From contig MU603983.1 in assembly GCA_025201845.1 (NCBI GenBank), positions 16,073-80,072 on the forward strand: 64,000 nucleotides of DNA. Direction: 5' to 3'. This stretch comes from Martensiomyces pterosporus (lineage: Eukaryota > Kickxellomycota > Kickxellomycetes > Kickxellales > Kickxellaceae). A program made the translations under genes and the position numbers. Below, in pieces: positions 1 to 10,428 of this stretch. The notes beneath the pieces were generated by a model. It was not told the origin of the DNA and made no database searches. It was given only the letters and a program-made list of their open reading frames with translations. The first letter of the stretch is position 1; each line of letters starts with the position of its first letter.

Positions 1-778
1 ACGGATTTGCAGGGGCGCACGTTGGCGTACAGGTTGAACGTGCGGCGGAGTGTGAGGTTGAGCGACACATGCCCCTTACCGATGGGGGTGGCCAGGGGAC
101 CCTTGAGGGCGATCTTGGTGCGCAGGATCGAGTGCAGGGCCTCGTCAGGGATCACAGTCTTGCCGTCGCGGAGGACTGGGGTGACATCGACGCTCTCCCA
201 CTCGATGGGCACCTTGGCGGCAGTGAAAATGCGCTCGACGGACTTGGAGATCTCAGGGCCGATTCCGTCGCCGGGGATTATCGTGACCTCGTAGTTGCCG
301 TTGCTGTTCTTCTGGCCGGCATACTGTCCGATCGCAGAGGGCTGTGCGGCCGAAGCCATGGAGCGCGAGGCGACGCCAAAAGCCTATATGTTCGCAGAAG
401 ATTGCATGTGAGCATTTTCTAGTTAGCTGGCACGAGTCTAACTGTGGCTATTCAGGGCAATGGTGGGCAGCTGTGTCCACGCTGGCAGAGAGATAGCGCG
501 TATGGCCACAAACAGCGCCTCGCTGCTCTTCTGAGCACATTTGTTCCCTAGAGCAGCCCGTTTCTCTGCGCTGTCTAGGCAGCAATACACATGAGCACTA
601 AGAGAGTCACCAACTGTGAGCATCAACAGCAGCACACACGCTGAATACAAATTACAGCACGCATCAGGCTGTACGATTACAATAAACAGCGCAAATTCAG
701 CAAGGGCGCTGGACAGGCAAAGCTGGTGGGCTGACATACCTGCGACTTGGTGAAGGCACGACGAGTAAGGTTGAACAT
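1..778 (-). CDS. IDH2: NAD-dependent isocitrate dehydrogenase, catalytic-type (IDH2/IDH3A) subunit, mitochondrial; 5' part only
   Basis: This is the N-terminal part of a TCA-cycle enzyme that oxidises isocitrate to 2-oxoglutarate in the mitochondrial matrix; the gene runs off the left edge. I read two exons: complement(740..778), 13 codons starting [13 protein letters not shown], and complement(<1..383). The intron (384..739) has a GTATGT donor and an ATATAG acceptor and is phase 0. Exon 2 continues a Ser/Arg-rich presequence and then gives the family signature [14 protein letters not shown], followed by [16 protein letters not shown] and [14 protein letters not shown]. These match the alpha/IDH2 type (TPI-GH-SLN, NVRPC) rather than the regulatory subunit. 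The mitochondrial presequence split by an intron is inferred from the sequence. The C-terminal two-thirds is outside the window. Confidence 0.9.
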
Positions 779-1341
779 TGTGAGAGTGGGGGTAGCAGCA
801 GGGAAAACAAATAGAGCAAAGATGCGAAAGCAAGAGCCGAGGCGGTTGGAGGAAGCAAGGAGTAGGGAGAAATACCACGGCAGCAGCAGAAAAATGTTGT
901 CGAAAGGGCGCGCTTATCTGCGACCCCCCATTCGCCAAAAAGCCCACGCTCTGAGGGAGTTCAAAGAGCAGGCTGGGCGGAAATTGTTGAGCCAGAAACT
1001 GGTCGTTTAGATAAGAGCTAGCGGGGTGGAGGATAGGCTTTTTGCGGGTGTGTGGCAGAAACCTGGGAGCGAACGGAACAGCGCAACACCCCCAACAATC
1101 CCATGCGCACGCGTAGGAGTCGATCAGCCTTCAACGCCGACTATCGCCCCGAGGAGAGCAAGCTGGCTCAGCTAGGCGCCCCATGCCGAGAAGCAGTGAA
1201 GAACAAGCGAGGTATTTAAATGGAAAGAAACGAAACGAAAAGACAGAAATTAGAAGCACTTGGCCGAAAGAGAAACTAAAAACAAGGAGCCCTTCTGGCG
1301 CCCCTCCAGCCTCAACCTTTTCCTTGGGTGTCTATCCATCG
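779..1341. other. intergenic, no gene seen
   Basis: This stretch lies between the start of the isocitrate dehydrogenase gene and the stop of the bZIP gene, both on the minus strand. It should hold the IDH promoter and the bZIP 3' flank. The short open frames here have no recognisable content. Confidence 0.6.
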
Positions 1342-2601
1342 CTATACCCTAGGCTTCTTGAACGATGGCTCGCCCGAGATCGGCGTAGGCGCAATGCTCA
1401 GGTGCTGGTGCTGGTGCAGTACTGGGGCTAAGGACGGGGTAGCTGAGATGTCGATACCATTGGGGTGGTGGCAGGGGCACTGGATGTTGTTGAGGATATG
1501 CGGGTCCTTCTCTGTGATCAGAGACTTGAGCCAGCGCGTCTCCTGCTCCAGCTCCTGCACCCGCTTCTCCAAAGCCTCGGCCTTGGCAGTCATCTCGCGA
1601 GCTGTGCGCTCGAGTGCCTGCTCCTTGAGCTTCTTCTTGATGCGGAACCTGGCCGAAGCAGCAGTGTTGCGCCGCCTCTTGTCTTCCTCTGCCGCATGCT
1701 TGCGGCTATCCTCCTCGTTGAGTTCGCCATTGCCGCCAGCATCATCATCAGCAGCTGATGTGCTGCTGGTGGCCGATGTGGCAGCAGCAGGGGTGGGGGA
1801 CGACGAGGATTTTGCCTTTGACGAGGACTTGCGCTGTGTTGGCTGTGGGGCAATAGGGGGTGCAGCAGCTGGTGCAGCTGTGTTGCTCTTGGGCATGATG
1901 GTGGGCTGGCGGTACAGCTGAGGAGGCGGAGGAGGAGGGAGCATGTTTGAAGATGCGTTGCTGGCAGTGGTAGTAGCAGGCGAGATAGCAAGGGGCTGCG
2001 GCTGGTTGGTCGGCTGTGGCGCCAGGGACACAAGTGGGATCATGGGCACGCCGTTGATAACAACAGGGCCCTGTTGCTGCTGCTGCTGCCGCTGTGGGTG
2101 GTGGCTGTGGGGCTGCGACAGTCTAGCCCACTGCTGCTGCTGCTGCTGTGAGGCAGGGGCAGCTGCAATAGCATTGAACAAGTCAGCTGTAGTCGTGCCC
2201 ATCATGAACCCAAGAGGGTTGCTTTGAGAGGCGGCCTGGTGGTGCTGGTGAGTAGCCGAGTGAGGGGTATGAGGCTCCTGATGCTGCTGTGTGAGATTCA
2301 TAAAGTTCCATGCAGCCTGAGTAGCGCTGCCGCCAGCACCGCTAGTGGTGCTGCGATGCTCGTCAGCTGACGCAGAGGTCGAAGCCGAAGCTGAAACCGA
2401 GACAGAGCTGCTGGTAGGAGAAGAAGACGAGGCCTTGGAAGCAGGCTGCTGCTGCTGCTCGTCGCTTACAGGCTCAAACTGGAACTGGGCGTTGCTCCAT
2501 AGCGCCAGTTCGTCCTGAAGCTCCTGTGTGCTAAGCATGGGAGTTTGCGGCGATTCAGGATTTAGGCGGAAAAGTTGGCTCCAGGCACTGTAATCGGACA
2601 T
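1342..2601 (-). CDS. bZIP transcription factor, CYS3/MetR-like
   Basis: A 419-residue nuclear DNA-binding protein. Residues 1-300 are disordered and rich in Gln, Ser, Ala, His and Pro, with several poly-Gln tracts and a poly-Pro tract. The basic region is at about 306-328 (KRRRNTAASARFRIKKKLKE), followed directly by a leucine zipper to about 362. The N-x2-A-A-x2-R core is intact. The wording RRRNTAASARFR with a zipper ending in WLKSLITEK resembles the fungal CYS3/MetR/Met4 group that controls sulphur assimilation; that subgroup call is inference. A Cys/His pair (CPCHH) follows the zipper. The start is an ATG at 2601 giving MSDYSAWSQLFRLNP, a typical acidic and aromatic activator-like N terminus. 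It is a single exon. Confidence 0.88.
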   Translation of the reverse strand: MSDYSAWSQLFRLNPESPQTPMLSTQELQDELALWSNAQFQFEPVSDEQQQQPASKASSSSPTSSSVSVSASASTSASADEHRSTTSGAGGSATQAAWNFMNLTQQHQEPHTPHSATHQHHQAASQSNPLGFMMGTTTADLFNAIAAAPASQQQQQQWARLSQPHSHHPQRQQQQQQGPVVINGVPMIPLVSLAPQPTNQPQPLAISPATTTASNASSNMLPPPPPPQLYRQPTIMPKSNTAAPAAAPPIAPQPTQRKSSSKAKSSSSPTPAAATSATSSTSAADDDAGGNGELNEEDSRKHAAEEDKRRRNTAASARFRIKKKLKEQALERTAREMTAKAEALEKRVQELEQETRWLKSLITEKDPHILNNIQCPCHHPNGIDISATPSLAPVLHQHQHLSIAPTPISGEPSFKKPRV

Positions 2602-5441
2602 TGAGCTGTTGACTTTGGCGCGTGCTTTCGAGGTCAGGGGCTGTTTGGCTATTTCCTCCTACTATTTCAAAACACCTAATAAATAGAGAACGCGAATTCC
2701 TGTTGCTAGAGAAGGATAATTCAGCCAATGTCTCTTGCGTCTTTTTCTGTTGTGGAGCAGGACAAGGGATTTGTGTCAATGCGCAAGTAGCTGGAAAAGA
2801 GTGTCAAAAAAAAAACGTGAGTCAGCGAGTCGGTATATGACGGGGAAAAGCCGGGAGAAGAGAAACAGAAAATACCTTTGCTGTGGGAGTGGGAGGGGGA
2901 AGAGAGGAATAAAAAGGAAACCCTCGAAACCAAAGAGCCAGACAGGAAGCTGCGATTGGGCGCGGGCAAGTGCGGTGGATATTATATATCGATAAGCTTG
3001 CTGCCGCTTGACACTCGAAGGAGTCGAGGCAGCAGCCGTCGTAGCAGCCGTCGCAGCAGCCGTCGCTGGCGGCAGCGGCAGAAGCGCACGCCAGCTGCAG
3101 GCTGCTTTATCCCTGTTGACTTGCGCTCTTTCGCCCAGCCGTCTGACTAATACGCGTAGGGCGAGCCCGGGTTCCACACGAAGGCAGGCTGTGGCCGCAG
3201 AGCCAGCAGAGTAGCAGACAAGCCGTGCAGGCTTGTGGGCTGCCCACCCGCCTTCCATTGGACGCCGCCCGGGCAGATTGCCCACAGATTCGTGCATCTG
3301 GCCAGCACAGCATGCCGGTCAGGTCAAACAGGGCCAGGAGACGCGTAGATCGCTGCTTCTTTCTGTGTGTCCGGCGCATCCACCGCCATTTCTGTAGCTG
3401 CTGGGTTATCTCTGAATGCTCTCCGCACTCCAGTCTAACCACCAGAGCCCCGCCTCCCATCGCCGCCTGCCCGAGGTTTGCAGCGGAGCACTTGGAGGCG
3501 CCTTTGCCGAGGAATGCCGGCTTGGAGACCGCTGCTTGCTACAGCTGAAAGCGCCACCCACAGTGCACTCGCAGCAATGGCAGCGGCAGCGGCCATGGCG
3601 TGTAGCGGAGATGCAGACTACACAGGCCATGCGACTATCATTCGACACGAGCAAGAGACGCCGTGTACACATGCAAGCAGCGCCGTGTCTTGCGTCTGAA
3701 GGCAGACGGACATCCCATGCCCTTTGCCTAAGATATAATAGCAGCAGAAAGCATATATGTGGTGTGGGTGCTTAGAGCTTGTTGTTGGCCATGCTTGCTC
3801 TATGCAAGACTCATGCAAATTAGCATGCGCACCCCCATCCCACCCAGCCTGGCACCCTGCTCACATGTTTTAATTTGAAATGACGCAATTTGCCTGGGTC
3901 CTTTGCACCATCCCTCTCGGCCTATGAATGAGAGTGAGGCAAAGTCTGGCGTATGCACCTCAAAGAGCGCCCAAGCAGAGACGCCTTTGCCTGTGGTTGA
4001 TGTTTCAATACTGCGCTTGCTCCTCAGCTCTCCCAGGCACCCCTCGATTTCACATAGGCTGGTGCTTTCTATTCCTGGGAGTCAGCAGCAAAGGAGTGTG
4101 CAAAAATGTTGGGCGATGAACAGACTGGGCGACAGTGGACATATTGGAGGTTGGGCGACTGCTGAAAAGTGAGCCCAATAAATATCACCGATCCTCCCCG
4201 GGTGTGCTCTTGAGTAGACGGATTGGCTGCCAATTTATTGTGCGCATTCCTTTTTCTGAGTCTGCGTTGCGCATTAGCTGCCAGTGGTTCTCCTGTAGAA
4301 CTTCCACAGCACCCAAAAGCAGCATGTCTTTGCAGTGCTCCACTGGCAAGTTAACAGCAACCTCCTCCTGTCCCCTGTTGAGTCCGCCATCCACGAAGAC
4401 GAATTAATTACAAATGCGTGACGCTGGTTCATATAAAACAGAATCAGCAGCGCCAGGACTCCTTCCAGCCACTGAGAAAAAAAAAAAAAGAAGGCACGCT
4501 TTAGCTGCTCGGTCTTTGGCACGGTGGAGAATAGCGAGTGCCGCTGCAGCTGCCAGCAAAATGCATCTCATGCCTGCTCTCGCACCCCATCCCACGCCGC
4601 TAGTGAACCCTTAAATGCAGCCTGTCTCCACAAGAGCAAAATGTGCAGTGAACAGCTATTAGGGACACGATAAGCAGCGTAGATATGCACCTCTAGTGTT
4701 ATAACATGGATTCAAGGTGCAATGCGTGCATGTGTTTGTCGCAGACTAGCTGCTAACCCACCTACTATATGCTGCTTCCATTATCCCCCTTCTTGCAGCA
4801 CTTGGCATTTGAATAAACTTGTCTCCACGCTATGACGCCCTTGCCCCAAAGCTGTCCCCTTGTTGGCAGTAGGCATGTGCCGCGTGCACGCTTAAATAAA
4901 CGCTTGCCTGCGCTTGCCTGCGCCTGCCTTTCCTGACTCTCCACTAGCATGCTGCCGTGGCAGGCCTCTTTCTCTTTATTAGATCCCAGGCGCTCGATCC
5001 CAACCATGGCCAGATACACTTAATCGAGATCACGGAAATTCCCTAGACGGCCATTGGCCGAGACGAAGCGGGAGTAGGGCGCAAGCCAAGTAGGAGTGCA
5101 GGCTGGCGGAAATGAGGGTGCAGATGAGGGTCAGTAAGCGGAGGTTCGAAAAACCAACACTGGCCGTCTTCTGCACACTTTTGCTTTCTCCTGTTTGGCA
5201 AAATAGAAGCACCATCCCTTTTCCGCTCTATATAGCCCCTTGACTTTTATTGCCTTATTGTCCGCCTCTGCTTGTATTCAGGAGACCAAACAGACGCTCC
5301 TCTTTCCAGACCACCAGCTTTACTGCTATTCAGATACCACCCCTCTGGGAACGAAACACGGCACTAATACAGCACTGCAGAATAGAGATAATCACGCCAG
5401 CCTATTACAGCTCGGACTGCGAGGATAAAATAATAAAGCAA
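2602..5441. other. 2.8-kb gene-poor intergenic region
   Basis: No convincing gene is visible on either strand; the frames are short and of irregular composition. It holds an imperfect GC-rich repeat of a 12-15 base unit near 3029-3066, a CTTGCCTGCG-type repeat near 4903-4930, an A-run near 4479-4491, a TATATATCGAT stretch near 2983, and at its right end the TATA box of the next gene. It may contain the long promoter of the bZIP gene or non-coding RNA that cannot be recognised by eye. Confidence 0.5.
5229..5235 (+). promoter_or_regulatory. TATA box of the universal stress protein gene
   Basis: The sequence TATATAG lies 207-213 bases upstream of the ATG at 5442. There is no ATG between about 5260 and 5442, so the chosen start is the first AUG of a transcript begun about 30 bases downstream of this box. 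Confidence 0.5.
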
Positions 5442-6222
5442 ATGAGCCGCGAAAGCGTTACGATCCCTGGAAAAACCCCTCAGGACGCCGTGATGGAAGA
5501 GGACGACGATGATCTGTCAATGCTTTTGTCCCGTAGCGCACCAAAGATCGAGCGCCACAAGACCGTGGTGCCTATTCACAAGGACGACGTCGAGTTTTCT
5601 GACTTTGACCGTGCAATTGTAATTGCAATTGACGAAAGCTCAAACTCAGACATTGTCGTTGACTGGGCCGCCGACCGTGTTTTGCGTCGGAGAAAGGACT
5701 TGGTAGGTGGCCGCTGTTAATAGGAACGATGCCCTGGGCACTTGAACAAAAGAATTGCTACCACCAAGCTTATGTCATGCTTATTCTCCGCTCGCACTTT
5801 ATTAGGTTGTCCTCGTGAATGTACAGCCCGAGTCGAAGTCGTGGAAGGTTTCTAATATTGGCGGCACGCTTGCCAGGCCATTTGGCCGCACTGCAGGGTC
5901 ATCCACGCTGCCACCCGAATCTTTAAGCCAGATCGACGATGAGGCTAAGGAGCGCTGTAGAAAGATCCTCTCTCCACATGCAGAGAAGCTCCAGAGGGAC
6001 GGATTTGTCGTCAAGGGCATTTGCTTGATCGGAAACCCCAAGGAAGTCCTTGTTGCCAGCTCAAATGTCAAGAAGCCCGCCATGATTATCATGGGCACCC
6101 ATGGCCGTGGCTCGGTCAAGAGGTTCCTCATGGGGAGTGTTGCTGAATACGTCCTGCACCACAGCGCCATTCCAGTACTGATTGTGCCTAATGGCTCGGG
6201 AAAGACCTCGGAGAGCGAGTAA
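5442..6222 (+). CDS. Universal stress protein (UspA) family protein
   Basis: Two exons, 5442..5702 and 5806..6222, joined in phase 0 across a 103-bp intron (donor GTAGGT, acceptor TTATTAG), give 225 residues. An acidic N-terminal extension of about 50 residues precedes the alpha/beta nucleotide-binding fold, whose first strand is AIVIAIDESSNSD. The ATP-binding signature G-x2-G-x9-G-S is present near the end as GTHGRGSVKRFLMGS, followed by the last strand AIPVLIVPN. The family binds ATP or other ligands in the cytosol and is linked to stress survival; the substrate here is unknown. The retained ATP loop suggests the nucleotide-binding subclass. Fungal members commonly carry such extensions. 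Confidence 0.9.
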
Positions 6223-7232
6223 GCTGGATTTCTTTTTGACAATACACCCACCCCTTCCCTCTTGTCTGTTCTTTTCGATTATCCCCCCTGCTTTTCTTTT
6301 TCCAACTGCTGTTCTCTTTGGTTTCTACAAACCATCTATACAAACACACAAGCATAGCATGGGTGCCTCTGCCAAGCTGCACTCTCCCACTGCTGCCGCA
6401 TGTCCACCTAGCTGCATTCAGCCGCTATTCTCCCTTTCGGGCTTCGATGATGGTATCATGCACACCCAGAGGGAGCACTCCGTCTCATTGCTCCAATTAA
6501 TACCAGAATTTACAAGGAATGCCATTTTGTGGCGAGCACTGCATCTGTCCCTGAGTACGCGAACCAGACCAACAAGAGCATTGCTGCCTGTTTGGCATCG
6601 ATATGAATCAATAATGGCTGCTGGCAGCCCGAACTGCCGACCAAACTAGCCGCAAAATCGCAAACAGCCTTCACGCTCACAATAACAAAGGGCGGCGCTT
6701 GAGGTGCAAGAGGCATGTGTGAGATATAGAAAGGGGAATGCTGCAAATAACGAATGCACAGTATTGTTGCTGTGTTTACTACTTTCATCCCTTGTGTTTG
6801 CTTTTTTCTTCCTCTTTAATGAGGGAGAGGCGGCCACAAGCAAAGATCTCATATTGTGCGCCATCTTTTTGCACCTCAAGAAAGGCAAATTTGTGGCTGA
6901 GGAAACCACAAAGAATAGGGATTGCATTTATTTGGTAAAATGGCGCACACACAGAATGACGGCATGTTTACTAGGCAGCGGCCCAGCCATTCAATCCATA
7001 GCTCGACTGGCGAAAAAGCTGTGTAGCACACTTAAAACCTAGCCATGCCCTTCTGGCGCAGAGGAATAAACCACCAGCGGTACATTAGATCCTCTCGACT
7101 TTTATCATCTGGCCTTTCTACCCCCTGTCTTTCTTACCCGCACACTGCCCTCATCTCCTTTTCGCTTCGACCCTTTCCCTTTGCGCCTTTAGTTCAAGCA
7201 ATTCTTTGCCAACGACACCAACGAAAATAACC
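6223..7232. other. intergenic, no gene seen
   Basis: It contains the 3' flank of the stress protein gene and, from about 7090, a pyrimidine-rich leader running into the next gene. Open frames here are short and lack any recognisable domain. Confidence 0.55.
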
Positions 7233-7895
7233 ATGGTCCGTCTCGCGCTTTCGCTCGCTACCATCGCCGTCGCTGTTTGCGCCCAGCAGCTGCCTCCTGG
7301 CTTCTCCGCTGACATTCTCAACCAGCTTCCTGTGCCTCCGCAGCAGGCGCCTGCACCCGTCCAAGCGCCTGCCCCCATCGATCCCAACAACCCCATCGTG
7401 CAGCCCGCTCCACTGCCTCCAGCCTCGGCCGCACAGCCTGCCTCGATCCCCGCTGGTCTCGAAGGCCTGCTCAGCACCCTCAACTCACCCACCTTGCCCA
7501 CTCTGCCCATCCAGAGCATCACGCTGCCTACAGCCCCCACAGTCACTATGCCCACTTTGGGATCCTCGGTCAGTCTCCCGGCCAGCTCCGTGGTCAATTC
7601 CTCGGTCAGCCCCTTCGCTACTCACTCGGGCTCCACTGGCACTTCGGCACACCCCACTGCCTCGAGCCACTCGACTGCCGCCAGCCCCTCGGCCACCAAG
7701 TCTTCCTCTGGAACCCACTCGGACAGCCACACAGAGAGCACTGGGCATGAGAGTGGGACTGAGAGTGGGGCTGAGAGTGAGGGCAGCAGCGAGAAGGAAA
7801 GCACCTCGAGCTCCAAGTCTGGTGCCAGTGCCAACATCCCTCAAGCTGCTCTCACCATTGCCGCCATGGTCGCCGTTGCCATTTCCTTCTTCTAG
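7233..7895 (+). CDS. Ser/Thr/Pro-rich secreted protein with GPI-anchor-like tail
   Basis: A 220-residue single-exon protein. Residues 1-17 form a signal peptide (MVRLALSLATIAVAVCA, with cleavage expected before QQ). Residues 20-80 are rich in Pro, Ala and Gln, and 80-195 are very rich in Ser, Thr, Gly, Glu and His, as in heavily O-glycosylated wall proteins. The last 20 residues are hydrophobic (AALTIAAMVAVAISFF) after a small-residue stretch SGASAN that would serve as omega site. It is therefore predicted to be a GPI-anchored cell-surface or wall protein. No enzymatic domain is visible. The start ATG lies after a CT-rich leader in good context (ACCATGG). A similar, smaller protein is encoded at 19778. 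Confidence 0.8.
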   Translation: MVRLALSLATIAVAVCAQQLPPGFSADILNQLPVPPQQAPAPVQAPAPIDPNNPIVQPAPLPPASAAQPASIPAGLEGLLSTLNSPTLPTLPIQSITLPTAPTVTMPTLGSSVSLPASSVVNSSVSPFATHSGSTGTSAHPTASSHSTAASPSATKSSSGTHSDSHTESTGHESGTESGAESEGSSEKESTSSSKSGASANIPQAALTIAAMVAVAISFF

Positions 7896-8570
7896 TTTCA
7901 AAATACGTATTTCCGCCAAATACAAGGGTATTTTGACCTCGGGCTTGCAAGCGCCTCCAAAGCATCTGCAAAGAGATGGTAACCGTGTGTGTTTTGTGAG
8001 AGAAACAACTGTCGTGCTGTGATACATGCTCCTACGACCCGTGTGCTGTTGTATACACACGCCTTCTACCATATATCCATATCATCAGCTGCGCATGTTG
8101 TGCCTTTACACCTTGTCATATGAGAGGGGTTTTCGAAGAGTCGTATACGAAAGTCAATGAGTTCTTCGGTCTATACGGACATACACCATTTCCGGGAGAG
8201 GCCAGAGCCTTCGGGCTGCGTAAACAGATATAACCACAACATGTATATAACTCCTCTCGCCCCTGGCTGCTGAGAAAAAAAAAAAACCAATACCCGATGA
8301 ATTCACAGTTTTATTCTTAGCATCCCCGTTTCTTTCTAGTTTGAGACATCTAGAACTAGTGATACAGCGGCGTATCCCTGACCTCCTCTGTAACACCTTT
8401 ATCCCAGTACCTTTACCGAGCGTTCGCCAACGCTGCCCAGAACAGCCATCCCTTGATGCAAGAGTCGCAAGATCAGCGACACAGCTGGGCATGCAGATTG
8501 ATTTGTGCATTATGACTGACACTGTTAGAATCTCCGTCGGAGTCAGAACGCCTGGATAGGCGGATTCAGC
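7896..8570. other. intergenic, no gene seen
   Basis: This is the 3' flank of the secreted-protein gene and the 5' flank of the tRNA. It includes an A12 run near 8275. No open frame of note is present. Confidence 0.55.
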
Positions 8571-8653
8571 GGGCAGATGGCCGAGCGGTCTAAGGCGCTG
8601 CGTTCAGGTCGCAGTCAACTATGTTGGCGTGGGTTCGAATCCCACTCTGCTCA
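8571..8653 (+). tRNA. tRNA-Leu (anticodon CAG)
   Basis: The 83-base sequence folds into a complete class II tRNA without intron. The acceptor stem is GGGCAGA with TCTGCTC plus discriminator A, the D arm is GCC/GGC, the anticodon stem is CTGCG/CGCAG with loop TTCAGGT (anticodon CAG), the long variable arm pairs CAAC with GTTG, and the T arm is GTGGG-TTCGAAT-CCCAC. A TTTTT pol III terminator follows at once. A second copy on the opposite strand at 44982-45064 differs at one D-loop base. Confidence 0.97.
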
Positions 8654-8737
8654 CTTTTTCCTGCACTGACCAGGATGACTCCTTTTTTGTACTGATGGAT
8701 TTGCATGATAAAAGATATGGATGCTAAGCTAGGTTTC

Positions 8738-9769
8738 TCACGCCTTGACGATGCTCTTGCCAAAGTTCTTGCCGTCAAAGAGGTCCAGGATGGCCTGGGG
8801 GCCGTTCTCAATGCCCACAGCCTCAGTGAGCTTGTACTGGATCTTTCCCTGCCTGTACAGAGCCGAGACCTCGTTGACAAAGTCGGCCTGGTTCTTGGTG
8901 TTGTAGTGCTCGAGAATGACAAAGCCCTGAACCGACGCCTTCTTCAGCAGGATGTTGATGATGTTCTTGACTCCATACATCTGGTCATAAGACGAGACAT
9001 TGTACTGCGAAATAGCGCCACAGAAAATAACCCTGGCATGGTTGTTGATGTTCGCCAGGGCAGCATCAAGGAACTCGCCGCCAACGTTGTCAAAGTAGAT
9101 GTCGATGCCCTCTGGAGCCACCTTCTTGATCGCCTGCACATAGTCGCCAGAGGTCTTGTAGTTGAACGCCTCATCGGCACCCAGGCTCTTCACATACTCA
9201 ACCTTGTCGTCCGATCCAGCAACACCGATGACGCGCAGACCGCGGGCCTTAGCCAGCTGAACGGCGACCTGACCCACAGCTCCGGAAGCGGACGAGATGA
9301 GGATGGTCTCACCAGCCTTGGGCTTGCCATACACCACAGTTCCAACATAGGCAGTGAACGACGGCATACTGAGCACACCGACATAGTCCCTGGGCGTGAT
9401 ACCTTCCTGCAGTGGTGCCTTGATGAGGTCCTTGGCATCGGCAACATACTCGGACTCCCAGTTGCCGTCGTTCACAAGGACAGTCTCGCCTTCCTTGAAG
9501 TCACTGGCAGCAGAGGCCACAACGGATGCAACGACAAAGTTCGAAATGGGCTCGTCCTTCACATAGCTCGACACGTAGCTATCCTTCACGCCCGAAAGGC
9601 GTCCGCGCTGGTAAGGATCGACAGAGTAGTACAGGGGGCGGATGAGGACCTGGTTGCCAGTGAGCGAGTCCTTGCTGGGAGCAGGAGCTGTCTCGACCTT
9701 GAAGTCAGAGAGTTTGGCGTGTCCACCTTGGACATAGTTGTTAAGGAGAACGCGAGTGATGGTAGACAT
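8738..9769 (-). CDS. NADPH-dependent MDR oxidoreductase (PTGR/CurA-like alkenal reductase)
   Basis: A 343-residue cytosolic reductase of the zinc-free medium-chain dehydrogenase/reductase superfamily. The GroES-like N-terminal domain includes the marker YYSVDPYQRGRL, and the Rossmann domain has ISSASGAVGQVAVQLAK. Further on are the family sequence IYFDNVGGEFLDAAL and a conserved C terminus ending in GKNFGKSIVK. Members of the leukotriene B4 dehydrogenase/double-bond reductase group use NADPH to reduce alpha,beta-unsaturated aldehydes and ketones. No structural or catalytic zinc ligands are seen. I chose the ATG at 9769 (MSTITRVLLNNY) rather than an in-frame ATG at 9904, because the extra 45 residues are His/Cys-rich with no family match and a TATA box at 9923 would place the transcript start close to or after that upstream ATG. 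Confidence 0.92.
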   Translation of the reverse strand: MSTITRVLLNNYVQGGHAKLSDFKVETAPAPSKDSLTGNQVLIRPLYYSVDPYQRGRLSGVKDSYVSSYVKDEPISNFVVASVVASAASDFKEGETVLVNDGNWESEYVADAKDLIKAPLQEGITPRDYVGVLSMPSFTAYVGTVVYGKPKAGETILISSASGAVGQVAVQLAKARGLRVIGVAGSDDKVEYVKSLGADEAFNYKTSGDYVQAIKKVAPEGIDIYFDNVGGEFLDAALANINNHARVIFCGAISQYNVSSYDQMYGVKNIINILLKKASVQGFVILEHYNTKNQADFVNEVSALYRQGKIQYKLTEAVGIENGPQAILDLFDGKNFGKSIVKA

Positions 9770-9922
9770 GTTTAAATGGTAGCTGCAGCAGCAGTGGTGG
9801 TTGTGGTAGTGATGCGATACAGCTGTGTCAGCGCACACGTGGGGTTGCTTGTTATCGCAGAATAGAGTTGTTGCAAGGAATCGAGCAGGATAGTGTTCCA
9901 GCATCGATGGAAATGCTGGGCG

Positions 9923-9930
9923 TATTTATA
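9923..9930 (-). promoter_or_regulatory. TATA box of the MDR oxidoreductase gene
   Basis: The minus strand reads TATAAATA about 155 bases upstream of the chosen ATG at 9769. The position supports a short leader. Confidence 0.55.
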
Positions 9931-10428
9931 GCCCAAGTGCGGGCTGCGCGCATTCCTTCAAGCGCTAGTACGATGTTGTTTAATTAGTAATAGTCCCTCG
10001 CCTTTTACCCCGCTGGCACTCAAGGCCAACATTTGTATCCGGTTTTCAAACAAGTCGGAGTGCAGTCATTTTCCATGCCCCCGCATCCTATTCACATTCC
10101 TCTACCATTTTCCACCACTCAAACTCACACTATGCTCTCCGACGATTCGTAGCTGATGACAATTTGCTAGGGCAGAACACACCATAGCACTTTGGCTGGG
10201 GTGCTCAATGAAGACAGGTTTCATGCATTCTGGAACCTGAAGGGAGCATTGCATTGCAGCACAATAGCTGTGCAGCCAATGCTAGCACGGGATTACAAAT
10301 CATCGGAAAGTCGTCGGTGCAATACGCGGGATAGAGATTTATTGGGGATACTGATAGCAATTTTAGCTACACGTCCGCACAAGTGCACGGGTGCTGCACA
10401 GCAGGGGGTGTGTGCTTTGCTAGTCAAG
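9931..10428. other. intergenic, no gene seen
   Basis: It lies between the upstream flank of the MDR gene and the stop of the ankyrin gene. The plus-strand open frame running out of it is antisense to the ankyrin gene and is not believed. Confidence 0.55.

Noticed and set aside
2555..2779. An upstream open frame overlapping the bZIP start, as in GCN4-type control
   Set aside because: It would have to begin with TTG, not ATG, so there is no good case for it as a uORF.
2776..3297. A 173-codon minus-strand frame upstream of the bZIP gene
   Set aside because: It covers a trinucleotide-rich repeat and an Ala/Thr run, and the remaining residues look random.
5120..5160. GGTTCGAAAAACC near 5143 and a similar GGTTCGAA near 14515 as tRNA T arms
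   Set aside because: No acceptor, D or anticodon stems can be drawn around either site.
8705..9775. A 356-codon plus-strand frame over the MDR oxidoreductase gene
   Set aside because: It is antisense to a full-length conserved enzyme and shows the same codon-bias effect.
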